Shown here: one piece after another, positions 43,668-52,262 of the stretch
How positions within the stretch are numbered: position 1 is the first letter of the stretch
How the letters are laid out: the number at the start of each line of letters is the position of its first letter
Assembly (NCBI RefSeq): GCF_013408745.1
Contig: NZ_JACCBJ010000001.1
Span: forward strand, 2,170,001-2,234,000
Length of the DNA: 64,000 nt
Direction: 5' to 3'
DNA from: Leifsonia soli
GTDB taxonomy: Bacteria; Actinomycetota; Actinomycetes; Actinomycetales; Microbacteriaceae
Notes under the pieces: generated by a model
Databases searched by the model: none
Seen by the model: the letters and a program-made list of their open reading frames with translations, nothing else
What the model was told of the DNA's origin: nothing
Made by a program: the position numbers and the translations under genes

Positions 43668-43681
43668 GGGACTTTCGCCCC
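43668..43681. promoter_or_regulatory. DosR-like box upstream of the small membrane protein gene
   Basis: GGGACTTTCGCCCC, two mismatches from GGGACCTTCGRCCC, in the gap between the small membrane protein (70 nt to its ATG) and the MFS gene (107 nt to its ATG). It is nearer to the former and is the last clear box in the window. Confidence 0.55.
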
Positions 43682-43787
43682 TCGGCCGTCACCCGGTCCG
43701 CTCGACCGCGGCGGAACCGTGGGGTGTCGCAGCGACGGGCGCGCGGGCTAGCATGCGGCCACCGGGAGGGGCGCGGGAGGTGCGGCG

Positions 43788-45419
43788 ATGGCGGAACGCT
43801 GGGGTGCGGTGACGGTGCTGGGGGCGGCGCAGTTCGTCATGGTGCTCGACAGCACGGTCATGAACGTGTCGATCTCGACCGTCGTCGCCGACCTCCACAC
43901 GACCATCGCGGCCATGCAGTCGGCGATCACGTTCTACACGCTGACGATGGCCGCGTTCATGCTGCTCGGCGCGAAGCTCGGGGATGTCTGGGGTCGCAAA
44001 CGCGCACTCGTCATCGGGTCGATCGTCTACGCCATCGGGTCGCTGACGACCGCGCTCAGCCCGAACATCGTCGTGCTCTTCCTCGGCTGGTCCGTCGTCG
44101 AAGGGCTCGGCGCCGTGCTGGTCATCCCGGCCATCGCCGCGCTGATCGCCGACAACTACCAGGGCCACGCGCGCGTGACCGCGTTCGCCGTCATCGGGGC
44201 GTCGTCGGGAGCGGCGGTCGCCGCGGGCCCGCTCATCGGCGGGTTCCTGACCACGTATGCGAGCTGGCGCTACGTCTTCGCCGGCGAGGTCCTCATCATG
44301 GCGGTCGTGTTGCTGTTCAGCTTCCTGGTCGGCGACCACGGCACGCGCTCGCGCACCCGGATCGACGCGCTCTCGGTCCTGCTCTCCGCCGCCGGCCTCG
44401 TTCTCATCGTGTACGCGCTGCTGCAGACCAAGAGCTGGGGATGGATCCTCGCCGGGGCGGGGGCGCCCTTCACCGTGCTCGGGCTGTCGCCCGTCCCCTA
44501 CCTCGTGGCGGCCGGCTGCGTCCTGCTCTGGCTCTTCTTCGTCCGGCAGCGACGGCTCGTGGCGCAGGGCCGGCCACCGCTGCTCGACGTGTCGCTCCTG
44601 CGCATCTCGCAGCTGCGCGCGGGCGTCGGGAGCCTGGCGATCCAGTACACGGTGACGGCCGGGCTGTTCTTCATCGTCCCGATCTATCTGCAGCTGACCC
44701 TGGGACTGGATGCGCTCGAGACCGGCATCCGTGTGTTCCCGCTCTCCATCTCACTCGTGCTCTTCTCGGTCCTCGGCACCATGCTGTCGAAGCGGTTCTC
44801 GCCCCGCCTGATCGCGCGCATCGGCCAGCTGACCCTGGTGGTGGCCAGCCTCGTCCTGCTCGGCTCGGTGGACATCCAGCTCAACAACTGGCTGTTCGCC
44901 ACCGGGATGTTCGTGGCCGGGGCGGCGCTCGGCCTCCTGGCCTCGCAGCTCGGCAACGTCACGATGTCGGCGGTCGGGCCGACGCAGCTGAGCGAGGCGG
45001 GCGGCGTCCAGGGCGTCTTCCAGAACCTCGGCTCGTCGCTCGGAACGGCGCTGATCGGCTCGGTGATGATCGCGTCGCTCTCGAGCGTCTTCGCCGGAGC
45101 CGTGGCAGAGAGCACGCTGCCCGCCGAGGTGAAGAGCGCGGTGCAGGTGCGCACCGAGCACGGCATCACCCCGGTGGCCGTCGCCGACGTCCCGAAGATC
45201 GCGACCGACGCGGGCGTGAGCGGCGACGACGCGACCACGCTCGCGGGGCTGTACGAGACGTCGCAGCTGCGGTCGCTCGAACTGTCGTTCGGGGCGCTCG
45301 CCCTGGTGTCGTGCGGCGCGCTATTCTTCTCGCGCAACCTGCCGAGGGACGTGGTGGGCGGCTCCGCCGAGCCCGTGCCGTCTCGGCCGCAGCGGCGGCG
45401 GTCGGCCCGCCGGGCCTGA
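43788..45419 (+). CDS. MFS transporter, DHA2 drug:H+ antiporter family (14 TMS)
   Basis: 543 residues, about 14 membrane helices. Motif A-like GAKLGDVWGRKRAL lies between TM2 and TM3, the DHA2 motif LDSTVMNVSISTVVADL is in TM1, and a central LAAGGPLIGGF-type segment is seen as AAGPLIGGFLTTYASWRYVF. DHA2 proteins (QacA/EmrB) export toxic compounds using the proton gradient. It is a single gene at the right border of the stress island, convergent with the sulfatase. The substrate is unknown. Confidence 0.92.
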   Translation: MAERWGAVTVLGAAQFVMVLDSTVMNVSISTVVADLHTTIAAMQSAITFYTLTMAAFMLLGAKLGDVWGRKRALVIGSIVYAIGSLTTALSPNIVVLFLGWSVVEGLGAVLVIPAIAALIADNYQGHARVTAFAVIGASSGAAVAAGPLIGGFLTTYASWRYVFAGEVLIMAVVLLFSFLVGDHGTRSRTRIDALSVLLSAAGLVLIVYALLQTKSWGWILAGAGAPFTVLGLSPVPYLVAAGCVLLWLFFVRQRRLVAQGRPPLLDVSLLRISQLRAGVGSLAIQYTVTAGLFFIVPIYLQLTLGLDALETGIRVFPLSISLVLFSVLGTMLSKRFSPRLIARIGQLTLVVASLVLLGSVDIQLNNWLFATGMFVAGAALGLLASQLGNVTMSAVGPTQLSEAGGVQGVFQNLGSSLGTALIGSVMIASLSSVFAGAVAESTLPAEVKSAVQVRTEHGITPVAVADVPKIATDAGVSGDDATTLAGLYETSQLRSLELSFGALALVSCGALFFSRNLPRDVVGGSAEPVPSRPQRRRSARRA

Positions 45420-45452
45420 GCGAGCCGACGCGCCCGACGCGCCCGACGACGT

Positions 45453-47324
45453 CTACGGCAGCACGATGGAGAAGTCCGGATCGCCGCGCTGCAGCACGGC
45501 CGTCAGCTGCTGCAGCACACCGGCGTCACCCTCCAGCACCAGGCTCGGCGGCGCCGGATCGCCGCCGAGCAGCGCGAGGAAGTCCGGCTTGGTGATCGTC
45601 ACGCGGAGCGGTGCGTCACCCGCGCTCCGCCGTTCGACATGGATGAGCACGCCGTTCGTCAGGGTCAGGTGGAAGGTGCGGCCCAGGTCGCTGAACACGA
45701 CATCCAGCGCCAGGTCCAGATCCCACGCGCGCGGGCCGTCGACGGTGATGGCGATCGAGTCGAAGATCTGCTCCGGCGTCAGCTCGGCGAGCACGGCCGG
45801 AGCGTTGGCGGCGGTCGGGGTGCCGAAGTTCCCGTCGCGGAGCTCGGTGGCGCCCGAGAGGAAGAAGTTGCGCCAGGTGGCGTTCTCCGAACCGTAGGCG
45901 AGCTGCTCCAGGGTGTCGGCGTAGAGGGCCTTCGCCGGCGCGCTGCCCGGATCCGCGAACACCGCGTGGTCGAGCAGGGTGGCCGCCCAGCGGAAGTCCC
46001 CGTCGTCGTACGCCGTCTGCGCCAGCGCGACCACCCGGTCCACGCCGCCGAGCGCCGAGACGTATCGCGCGGCGAGGGCCTCCGGGGGATGCGGCCAGAG
46101 CCGTGCGGGATTCCCGTCGAACCAGCCGAGGTAGCGCTGGGCGATCGCCTTGACGTTGTGCGAGACCGAGCCGTAGTAGCCGCGCGTGCTCCACTCGCGC
46201 TCCAGCGCGGGCGGCAGGGTCAGATCCTCCGCGATCTCCGCGCCGGTGAATCCCCGGTTCAGCAGTCGAAGGGTCTGGTCGTGGAGGTAGCCGTACAGGT
46301 CGCGCTGGACGCGGAGGAAGGCGACCAGCTCGTCCCGCCCCCACGTCGGCCAGTGGTGCGAGGTGAACAGGATGTCGGCGCGGTCGCCGTACCGTTCGAT
46401 CGCCTCGGTGAGGTACTGCGACCAGACGTGCGGGTCGCGCACGAGCGCACCGCGCAGCGTCAGCAGGTTGTGGAGGTTGTGGGTCGCGTTCTCCGCCATG
46501 CACAGCGCGTTGTAGCGCGGGACGAAGAAGTGCATCTCCGCCGGCGCCTCGGTGTTCGGCGCCAGCTGGAACTCGAACTCCACCCCGTCGAAGGTGAGCG
46601 TCTCGCCGGTCGCTGCCACGTCGACCGTGGGGACGAGCAGGGTCGTCTCGCCGGTCGAGAGCGTCAGACCGAGCCCGGCGCCGACCTGGCCGGACGGGCC
46701 GCGGTCGAGCGCGGCTCCGTACATGTAGCCGGCCCTCCGCGCCATCGCCGTGCCCGCGAACACGTTCTCCGAGATGGCGTGCTCCATGAACCCGGCCGGA
46801 GCGACGATCTCGACCCGGCCCTCGCTCACGTCCTCCGCACCGACGATGCCGAGCACCCCGCCGAAGTGGTCGAGGTGGCTGTGGGTGAAGATCACTGCGA
46901 CGATCGGCCGGTCGCCGCGGTGCCGGCGGTACAGCCCCAGAGCGGCGGCTCCGGTCTCCTTCGTGAGCAGCGGGTCGACGACGATGACGCCGGAGTCTCC
47001 CTCGATGAACGACATCACCGACAGGTCGAGACCCCGCACCTGGTACAGGCCCTCCGTCACCTCGAACAGCCCGTTCTTCAGGACGAGCCGGCCCTGCCGC
47101 CACAGGCTGGGATGCACCGTGAGCGGCGCATCCCCGTCGAGGAAGCCGAACGTGGAGGTGTCCCAGACCACCCGGCCGGACTCGTCGCGGATGGCCGGGT
47201 GGTCCAGGGTGCCGAGGAAGCCGCGATCGGCTGCCGCGAAATCCGCATCGTCGGAGAACGGCAGCGTCGCGCTCGCGGCGCGGTGGGCCTCCCGGATGCT
47301 CGGTGCCGGTTCGTTCTGCTGCAT
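45453..47324 (-). CDS. Alkyl/aryl sulfatase (SdsA1-type, MBL fold)
   Basis: 623 residues. The N-terminal metallo-beta-lactamase domain has di-zinc motif THSHLDH (H148, H150, D152, H153), then MAENATHNLHNLLTLRG. The dimerisation domain spans about 380-500 (including SGATELRDG), and a C-terminal SCP2-like lipid-binding domain (about 500-623) matches SdsA1. These enzymes hydrolyse alkyl sulfates such as SDS. No signal peptide is obvious. GGGGAGCACC precedes the ATG at 47324. The FUSC transporter gene lies directly upstream, same strand. Confidence 0.92.
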   Translation of the reverse strand: MQQNEPAPSIREAHRAASATLPFSDDADFAAADRGFLGTLDHPAIRDESGRVVWDTSTFGFLDGDAPLTVHPSLWRQGRLVLKNGLFEVTEGLYQVRGLDLSVMSFIEGDSGVIVVDPLLTKETGAAALGLYRRHRGDRPIVAVIFTHSHLDHFGGVLGIVGAEDVSEGRVEIVAPAGFMEHAISENVFAGTAMARRAGYMYGAALDRGPSGQVGAGLGLTLSTGETTLLVPTVDVAATGETLTFDGVEFEFQLAPNTEAPAEMHFFVPRYNALCMAENATHNLHNLLTLRGALVRDPHVWSQYLTEAIERYGDRADILFTSHHWPTWGRDELVAFLRVQRDLYGYLHDQTLRLLNRGFTGAEIAEDLTLPPALEREWSTRGYYGSVSHNVKAIAQRYLGWFDGNPARLWPHPPEALAARYVSALGGVDRVVALAQTAYDDGDFRWAATLLDHAVFADPGSAPAKALYADTLEQLAYGSENATWRNFFLSGATELRDGNFGTPTAANAPAVLAELTPEQIFDSIAITVDGPRAWDLDLALDVVFSDLGRTFHLTLTNGVLIHVERRSAGDAPLRVTITKPDFLALLGGDPAPPSLVLEGDAGVLQQLTAVLQRGDPDFSIVLP

Positions 47325-47383
47325 GGTGCTCCCCTCGTGGCGATGATGACGTGCAGATCATCCAGCGCGGCGGGAGTGCGCGG

Positions 47384-49777
47384 CTAGCCCCCTCGTCCGG
47401 CCTCCGCGGGCAGCTGCGCGGGCGTTGCGCCCGGCGGGACGATCGCCCGTTCGAGGCGGCGGACGACCTCGAGGTAGTCGGCGGTCCAGATGATGCGGAC
47501 GGCCGTCGCGGCTCCGGTCGGCGAGTGGTCGAGCTCGCCCAGCACTGCGGAGGCGAGCGACCGGTCGGAGTGGGGATCCCACGGTGCCGGCGCCGGCAGG
47601 TCGTCGCGGGCGGTCAATGCGGTGGCGAGGGCGCGATACCAGTCCTCCAGGCGGTCCACCTGCCCGTCGAGGGTCGCGTGCGCTGCGGCGGCGCCGGGAA
47701 CGGGATCGAGCGTGCGCGGGGTGCCGTCGGCATCCGGCTGTGCGCTGGCGTCAGCCGGGGCACTCGCGTCGGCCGGTGCACTCGGGTCGGCCGGTCCCTC
47801 GCCCTCCGCCGGGTCGGCCGCCTGGCCGCGCCACAGCTCCAGGATCGCGTCGGCCGCGAGACGGATGCCCGCGACGCCCGAGACCGTCGCCGTCACCTCC
47901 GCGAGCGGGCGCGACTTCGCTCCCCGTTCCGTCAGATAGGTGCGGAAGGCGTCGTCCAGCCGACGGGATGCCGCCGCCGCGCGCAGCGACGCCTGCCGGG
48001 GCTCGGCACTCCGCGGGGTCGCGGGGTCGCAGCGCGCCAGCCCGAACTCGACCGCGGCCCGCAGGTAGGCGATGCCGGTCAGGTAGGCGTCTCCGACGGC
48101 CGAGCGGAGCGACGCCGAGGCGCCGCGGGGCCAGAACAGGGCGCCGACGACGAGGCTGACGGCACAGCCGAGGGCGACATCCTCGATCCGGATGAGGCCG
48201 ACGGTCCACCCGGTCGGCGCCATGACGTTGAACAGCAGGACGAGGACGACGGTGAACGCCGCCTGTCCTGCCGCGAAGGAGATGGTGGCCGGCGCGATGC
48301 CCGCGATCAGGATCGCGACGGGGAGCACCAGCCAGAGCGCCACCGGGTTGCCGCCGATGACGAACAGGGCCGCCGCGCCGACGATCACGCCGACGACCGT
48401 GCCGAGCACGCCGCGCAGGGCGGTCTGCCCGGTGTTCAGCGCGCTGGAGCGGAGAACGGACAGGGTGCCGAGCACCACCCAGAACGAGTGCTGCACGCCG
48501 GTCGCCTTGGCGAGCAGGACGGCGAGGCCGAGACCGATCGCACCGCGGATGCTGTTCCGCAGCCACACCGAGTTCCAGCCGACGAACCCGGTCGCCCGTT
48601 CGGTCGCTGCCGCGAGCGGGCCGCTCAGATCGCCGGGCTGGCGGCCCATCATCCGCTGCCACCAGGTTCGTCGCTCCGCCCGCGCCGTCAGGACGATGTT
48701 GCCCGCCACGGTCTCGACGGCGTAGGCGAGCTCCTGGGCGCGGAACCCCGGGTCCAGGGCCGCCACGAACCGCTCGGCCTGCGCGTCGGAGACCGCTCCC
48801 CCCGGCACAGGCGAGACGGCAAGCGTCGCCTGCTCGACGGCGACGCGTTCGGCGGCGAGGCGATCGAGCGCCGCCTCCAGGGCTGCGGGATCGGCGGCGT
48901 GCTGGGCGAGCACGATGGCGCCCTCCTCGAGCACATCCGCGGCCGCCGCTCCGAGCCGCGACGCCGCCGCCCGTGCCGGGCCGATCGCCTCCCCGTCGAG
49001 CGCTGCGGTGCGATGGCGGACCATCTGGCCGATCACCGCATTCAGCCAGTTCAGCTCGTCGACCAGGCGGACGACCGTGCGCGCCGGCGCGCTCAGCCCG
49101 GTCGGACGGTAGGGCGTTGCGAGGAAGACCTGCTGCAGCGCGCCGACCGCGGCGTCCCCTGCCGCCGCCGTGCGCTCGCGCAGAGCGGCGATGTCCGCGG
49201 CGTCCCCCATCGCCGGGAGCTCGGCGCGGATGCGGGCGGCGAGGGCGCGGGACGCCTCGACCGCCGGACGGCGGAGCGGCTCGCGGGCCGGCGCCGGCCA
49301 GAGCAGGGTGATCGCGACGAGGGCGACGACCGCGGCGATGCCCCAGCCGAGCAGCCGCGGGCCGATGTCGGCCACCGTGCCGGGCACGGAGACGGGGAGG
49401 ACGAAGGCGAGGAGCAGGGAGGTTCCGGCCGAGGCGATGACCGAGCTCACCGATCCCGCGAACAGCACCACCAGCGCGAGGACCGCCATGGCGACAGCGG
49501 ACAGCCACACCGGCGACGACGCGAGCGTGCCCAGGCTCACCAGGATCGCGCCGGTCACGGCGAGCGCGGCGTGCGCCTGGACGCGTTCGCGCAACGGGCC
49601 GCCGAAGTCGACGAAGAGCAGCATGGCGAAGGCGCCGAACGCACCGAACAGGGCGACCTCGGGGTTGCCGATCACACGGCTCCCGAGCAGGAACAGCAGC
49701 GGCACGACGATGGCCGCGCGCGCCGCTCGACGCAGCGCGCTCAACCCCGGATCGTGTCGTCGGAGCCAGGACGTCAC
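47384..49777 (-). CDS. FUSC-family (aromatic acid exporter-like) membrane protein
   Basis: About 797 residues with two six-helix membrane blocks (about 20-150 and 400-560), each followed by a long helical cytoplasmic region. The second block contains LRNSIRGAIGLGLAVLLAKA and the FUSC-like GTLSVLRSSALNTGQTALRG. A low-complexity Asp/Ala/Pro stretch sits near residues 650-690. Relatives export aromatic acids or other organic anions. A strong AGGAGG lies 4 or 10 nt before two GTG codons (49783, 49777); I use 49777. It precedes the sulfatase gene by 59 nt. Confidence 0.85.
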   Translation of the reverse strand: MTSWLRRHDPGLSALRRAARAAIVVPLLFLLGSRVIGNPEVALFGAFGAFAMLLFVDFGGPLRERVQAHAALAVTGAILVSLGTLASSPVWLSAVAMAVLALVVLFAGSVSSVIASAGTSLLLAFVLPVSVPGTVADIGPRLLGWGIAAVVALVAITLLWPAPAREPLRRPAVEASRALAARIRAELPAMGDAADIAALRERTAAAGDAAVGALQQVFLATPYRPTGLSAPARTVVRLVDELNWLNAVIGQMVRHRTAALDGEAIGPARAAASRLGAAAADVLEEGAIVLAQHAADPAALEAALDRLAAERVAVEQATLAVSPVPGGAVSDAQAERFVAALDPGFRAQELAYAVETVAGNIVLTARAERRTWWQRMMGRQPGDLSGPLAAATERATGFVGWNSVWLRNSIRGAIGLGLAVLLAKATGVQHSFWVVLGTLSVLRSSALNTGQTALRGVLGTVVGVIVGAAALFVIGGNPVALWLVLPVAILIAGIAPATISFAAGQAAFTVVLVLLFNVMAPTGWTVGLIRIEDVALGCAVSLVVGALFWPRGASASLRSAVGDAYLTGIAYLRAAVEFGLARCDPATPRSAEPRQASLRAAAASRRLDDAFRTYLTERGAKSRPLAEVTATVSGVAGIRLAADAILELWRGQAADPAEGEGPADPSAPADASAPADASAQPDADGTPRTLDPVPGAAAAHATLDGQVDRLEDWYRALATALTARDDLPAPAPWDPHSDRSLASAVLGELDHSPTGAATAVRIIWTADYLEVVRRLERAIVPPGATPAQLPAEAGRGG

Positions 49778-49820
49778 CCGCACGCGGCCTCCTCCCTCGG
49801 CCACACCCTACCCGCGCCGC

Positions 49821-49892
49821 CCACCGTCGAGTCCGCGAACTTTGCACGCCCGCGCGGCGCGTCGCGTGCAAAATTCGCGGACTCGACGGTGG
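49821..49892. repeat. Very long inverted repeat (29-bp arms)
   Basis: Arms 49821-49849 and 49864-49892 are perfect complements except for one position, around a 14-nt loop. They begin CCACCGTCGAGTCCGCGAA and end TTTGCACGC. It lies just past the 3' end of the META lipoprotein gene and upstream of the FUSC gene. It could act as a terminator for the lipoprotein mRNA or be a palindromic repeat element. No other copy was noticed in the window. Confidence 0.75.
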
Positions 49893-49915
49893 GGGGATGG
49901 GGGGATGGGGGCGGG
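49891..49915 (+). other. G-quadruplex-prone G tract
   Basis: Four G runs of 6, 6, 5 and 3 bases separated by AT, AT and C, directly next to the long inverted repeat and immediately beyond the lipoprotein stop codon. Loops of 1-2 nt favour a parallel quadruplex on the plus strand. On the lipoprotein mRNA this is a C-rich segment before the hairpin. Confidence 0.5.
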
Positions 49916-50254
49916 TCAGGTGTCGCCGTCGGAGCGCGCGCTCGCGGCCTTCGACAGCCACGGATCGATGTCGGGGCAGGACTTCTGCGTCGCAGCGAGG
50001 GGGCCGAAGGTGATCGACCCCTTCGACTCGCTCCACGTGCCCGTTAGCGTGTTGCAGCCGTCGTCGCCGCTCAACTGGCCGCCGTCCCTCAGCTCGAGGC
50101 GGGTGCCGGACGGATGGTCGGACGTCCAGGTGCCGGTGTAGTCGGACGGGCTCGACGGGGCGCACCCGGCGAGCACGGCGGCGGTCAGCAGGAGCGCCGA
50201 GACGCCCGCGATGGCGCGTCCGGCGGCGGGTCGAGGAGGATGCACTGCGTTCAC
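49916..50254 (-). CDS. META-domain lipoprotein
   Basis: 112 residues. A lipoprotein signal peptide has lipobox LAGC (Cys31 lipidated). The mature part begins with a Ser/Pro-rich spacer, then a short META/HslJ-like domain: YTGTWTSDHPSG, LSGDDGCNTLTGTW and ITFGPLAATQKSCPD, with two conserved Cys. These proteins are envelope-anchored and of uncertain role (HslJ is heat-inducible in E. coli). The start at 50254 has weak ribosome-site support. Confidence 0.85.
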   Translation of the reverse strand: MNAVHPPRPAAGRAIAGVSALLLTAAVLAGCAPSSPSDYTGTWTSDHPSGTRLELRDGGQLSGDDGCNTLTGTWSESKGSITFGPLAATQKSCPDIDPWLSKAASARSDGDT

Positions 50255-50308
50255 GGCCGCAGTATGGGCTCGGCCGGCGTCACCCGGCTAGGCAGTACCG
50301 CCGAGGCG

Positions 50309-50731
50309 TCAGGAGGCGAGGGCGACCTGGCGGAACCGGATGACCGACGAGTCGGCTCCGCGGTCCGCCCGGTCGTACGCGGCGCGGATCGGGTTCACCG
50401 TGCGCCCGTTCGGGAGCACCACGGCGAGCCCGGCGTCCTCGCGGACTCCCCGGCGCGGCGCGGCGGTACTCCACCGGCCGCCGTCGGTGCGGACCAGGAT
50501 CTCGCCGATCAGGCAGCCCAGGCTCTGCAGCGTGAACTCGTCGCCCACGAACCCGTCGTCGGTGCGGAGATCGGTGAACAGCCGCTCGACGTAGACCAGG
50601 TCTTCCGGGACGTACGTGACGGTGTGGCCGTAGATGTCACGGATGCCGCCCGCCATCGCCCCCGCGAGCAACGAGCCGACGGCGGGGTCGGGCCGCCGCC
50701 GGCGCGTCGCTTCACGAGGGAACCGGAACAT
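50309..50731 (-). CDS. Hypothetical protein (140 aa)
   Basis: From the ATG at 50731 (MFRFPREATRR) the protein has 140 residues; a GTG at 50758 would add nine. An Arg-rich start is followed by GSLLAGAMAGGIRDIYGH and acidic/hydrophobic segments VTYVPEDLVYVERLFTDLRT and FTLQSLGCLIGEILV. It looks soluble. The family is not recognised. It sits between the lipoprotein and a small hydrophobic protein, and nothing about its role can be said. Confidence 0.6.
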   Translation of the reverse strand: MFRFPREATRRRRPDPAVGSLLAGAMAGGIRDIYGHTVTYVPEDLVYVERLFTDLRTDDGFVGDEFTLQSLGCLIGEILVRTDGGRWSTAAPRRGVREDAGLAVVLPNGRTVNPIRAAYDRADRGADSSVIRFRQVALAS

Positions 50732-50897
50732 GCCGCCAACGGTAGACCTCCGCTCCACGGCGTTGCGCGCCCCAATACGAGTGGCCCGTGTTCGTGGGGC
50801 GCGGTCTGATGCGCCGACTCATGCCACAGGCCGGCTCCCGCCGCAAGGCCCGCGGCTCGTCATTGACGGGACGGCCGGACGGGAGTCAGATGTGGGC

Positions 50898-51056
50898 ATG
50901 ATAGCTCTCATCATCATCCTGCTCGTGGTCTGGGCGATCCTCGCCATCCTCGGGTTCGCCATCAAGGGCCTCATCTGGCTGGCGATCCTCGGACTCGTCC
51001 TCTTCGTGATCACCGCCATCATCGGATGGATCCGGCGAGGTGCGAGCCGAACCTGA
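50898..51056 (+). CDS. Small hydrophobic membrane protein (52 aa)
   Basis: 52 residues, two hydrophobic helices (IALIIILLVVWAILAILGF; LIWLAILGLVLFVITAIIGW) with an Arg-rich tail RRGASRT. Similar 50-60-residue proteins are common in Actinobacteria and unnamed. The ATG at 50898 is used; a GTG six nt upstream is possible. A strong hairpin terminator follows. Small enough to be missed, but base composition and helices argue that it is real. Confidence 0.75.
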   Translation: MIALIIILLVVWAILAILGFAIKGLIWLAILGLVLFVITAIIGWIRRGASRT

Positions 51057-51074
51057 TCCCGGCCCCCGACCGCG

Positions 51075-51112
51075 AAGCGGCGGCCGTGTCCCTCCGGGCA
51101 CGGCCGCCGCTT
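51075..51112 (+). terminator. Hairpin terminator after the small membrane protein gene
   Basis: AAGCGGCGGCCGTG (51075-51088) pairs perfectly with CACGGCCGCCGCTT (51099-51112) around a 10-nt loop, followed by TCCGTCTC. It separates the small membrane protein gene from the aldo/keto reductase gene. Confidence 0.75.
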
Positions 51113-51224
51113 CCGTCTCACCCGAGGGCGCCGGGGGCGCAGGGCCGATCGAGCAGCGCCACCGATGGATCCGATCCGTCCGGGATGTTGGACAGCACCG
51201 GCCCGCGTCGGCGACCCTGGACGC

Positions 51225-52262
51225 ATGGCCTACGTTGCGAACCCCTCCCGCTATGACGACATGATCTACCGCCGCACCGGACGCAGCGGGCTCGACCTGC
51301 CCGCCCTCTCGCTCGGGCTCTGGCACAACTTCGGAGACGACCGGCCCTTCGAGACCCAGCGCGCCATCGTCCGCCGCGCCTTCGACCTCGGCATCACGCA
51401 CTTCGACCTGGCGAACAACTACGGACCGCCCTACGGCGCGGCCGAGATCAACTTCGGCCGCATCCTCGCCGAAGACCTCCGGCCGTACCGCGACGAGATC
51501 GTCGTGTCGAGCAAGGCCGGCTGGGACATGTGGCCCGGCCCGTACGGCCAGGGCGGCGGCAGCCGGAAGTACGTCCTGGCGAGCCTCGACCAGTCGCTGC
51601 AGCGCCTCGGCCTCGACTACGTCGACATCTTCTACTCGCACCGGCCCGACCCCTCCACCCCTCTGGAGGAGACCATGCAGGCGCTCGACACGGCCGTCCG
51701 CTCGGGCAAGGCGCTCTACGTCGGCATCTCGTCCTACGGACCGGACGAGACCCGCCGCGCTGCCGAGATCCTGCGCGACCTCGGGACGCCGCTGCTCATC
51801 CACCAGCCGTCGTACTCGATGCTGAACCGCTGGATCGAGACCGAGGGCCTGCTCGACACGGTCGAAGACCTCGGCGTCGGCGTCATCGGATTCACCGCAC
51901 TGGCGCAGGGGATGCTGACCGGCAAATACCTCGACGGCGTCCCGGAGGGGTCGCGCGCGAGCGCAGGGACCTCGTTCGACGCCGACTGGCTCACCGACGA
52001 GGCGGTCGCGCGCTTGCGGGCGCTCAACGCCATCGCGGAGCGACGCGGGCAGACCCTCGCGCAGCTCGCGCTGGCCTGGGCGCTGCGCGACGAGCGCGTG
52101 ACGTCGCTGGTCATCGGCGCCAGCCGCGTCGAGCAGCTGGAGCAGAACGTCGCGGCCCTCGACAACCTCGAGTTCACGCCGGAGGAGCTCGCGGAGATCG
52201 ACGAGCACGCCACCGACACCGGCGTCGATCTGTGGGCGGGCGCGCGCCGCGGCGAGGTCTGA
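51225..52262 (+). CDS. Aldo/keto reductase (YghZ/L-glyceraldehyde-3-phosphate-reductase-like)
   Basis: 345 residues from the ATG at 51225. TIM-barrel AKR with the catalytic tetrad: D and Y in HFDLANNYGPP, K in SSKAGWDMWPG, H in YSHRPD. YGPPYGAAEINFGRIL and KAGWDMWPGPYGQGG are hallmarks of the YghZ/AKR14 group, which reduces L-glyceraldehyde 3-phosphate and methylglyoxal with NADPH; the cofactor site GASRVEQLEQN is near the C terminus. A single gene after a terminator. GGACGC precedes the ATG. Confidence 0.92.
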   Translation: MAYVANPSRYDDMIYRRTGRSGLDLPALSLGLWHNFGDDRPFETQRAIVRRAFDLGITHFDLANNYGPPYGAAEINFGRILAEDLRPYRDEIVVSSKAGWDMWPGPYGQGGGSRKYVLASLDQSLQRLGLDYVDIFYSHRPDPSTPLEETMQALDTAVRSGKALYVGISSYGPDETRRAAEILRDLGTPLLIHQPSYSMLNRWIETEGLLDTVEDLGVGVIGFTALAQGMLTGKYLDGVPEGSRASAGTSFDADWLTDEAVARLRALNAIAERRGQTLAQLALAWALRDERVTSLVIGASRVEQLEQNVAALDNLEFTPEELAEIDEHATDTGVDLWAGARRGEV

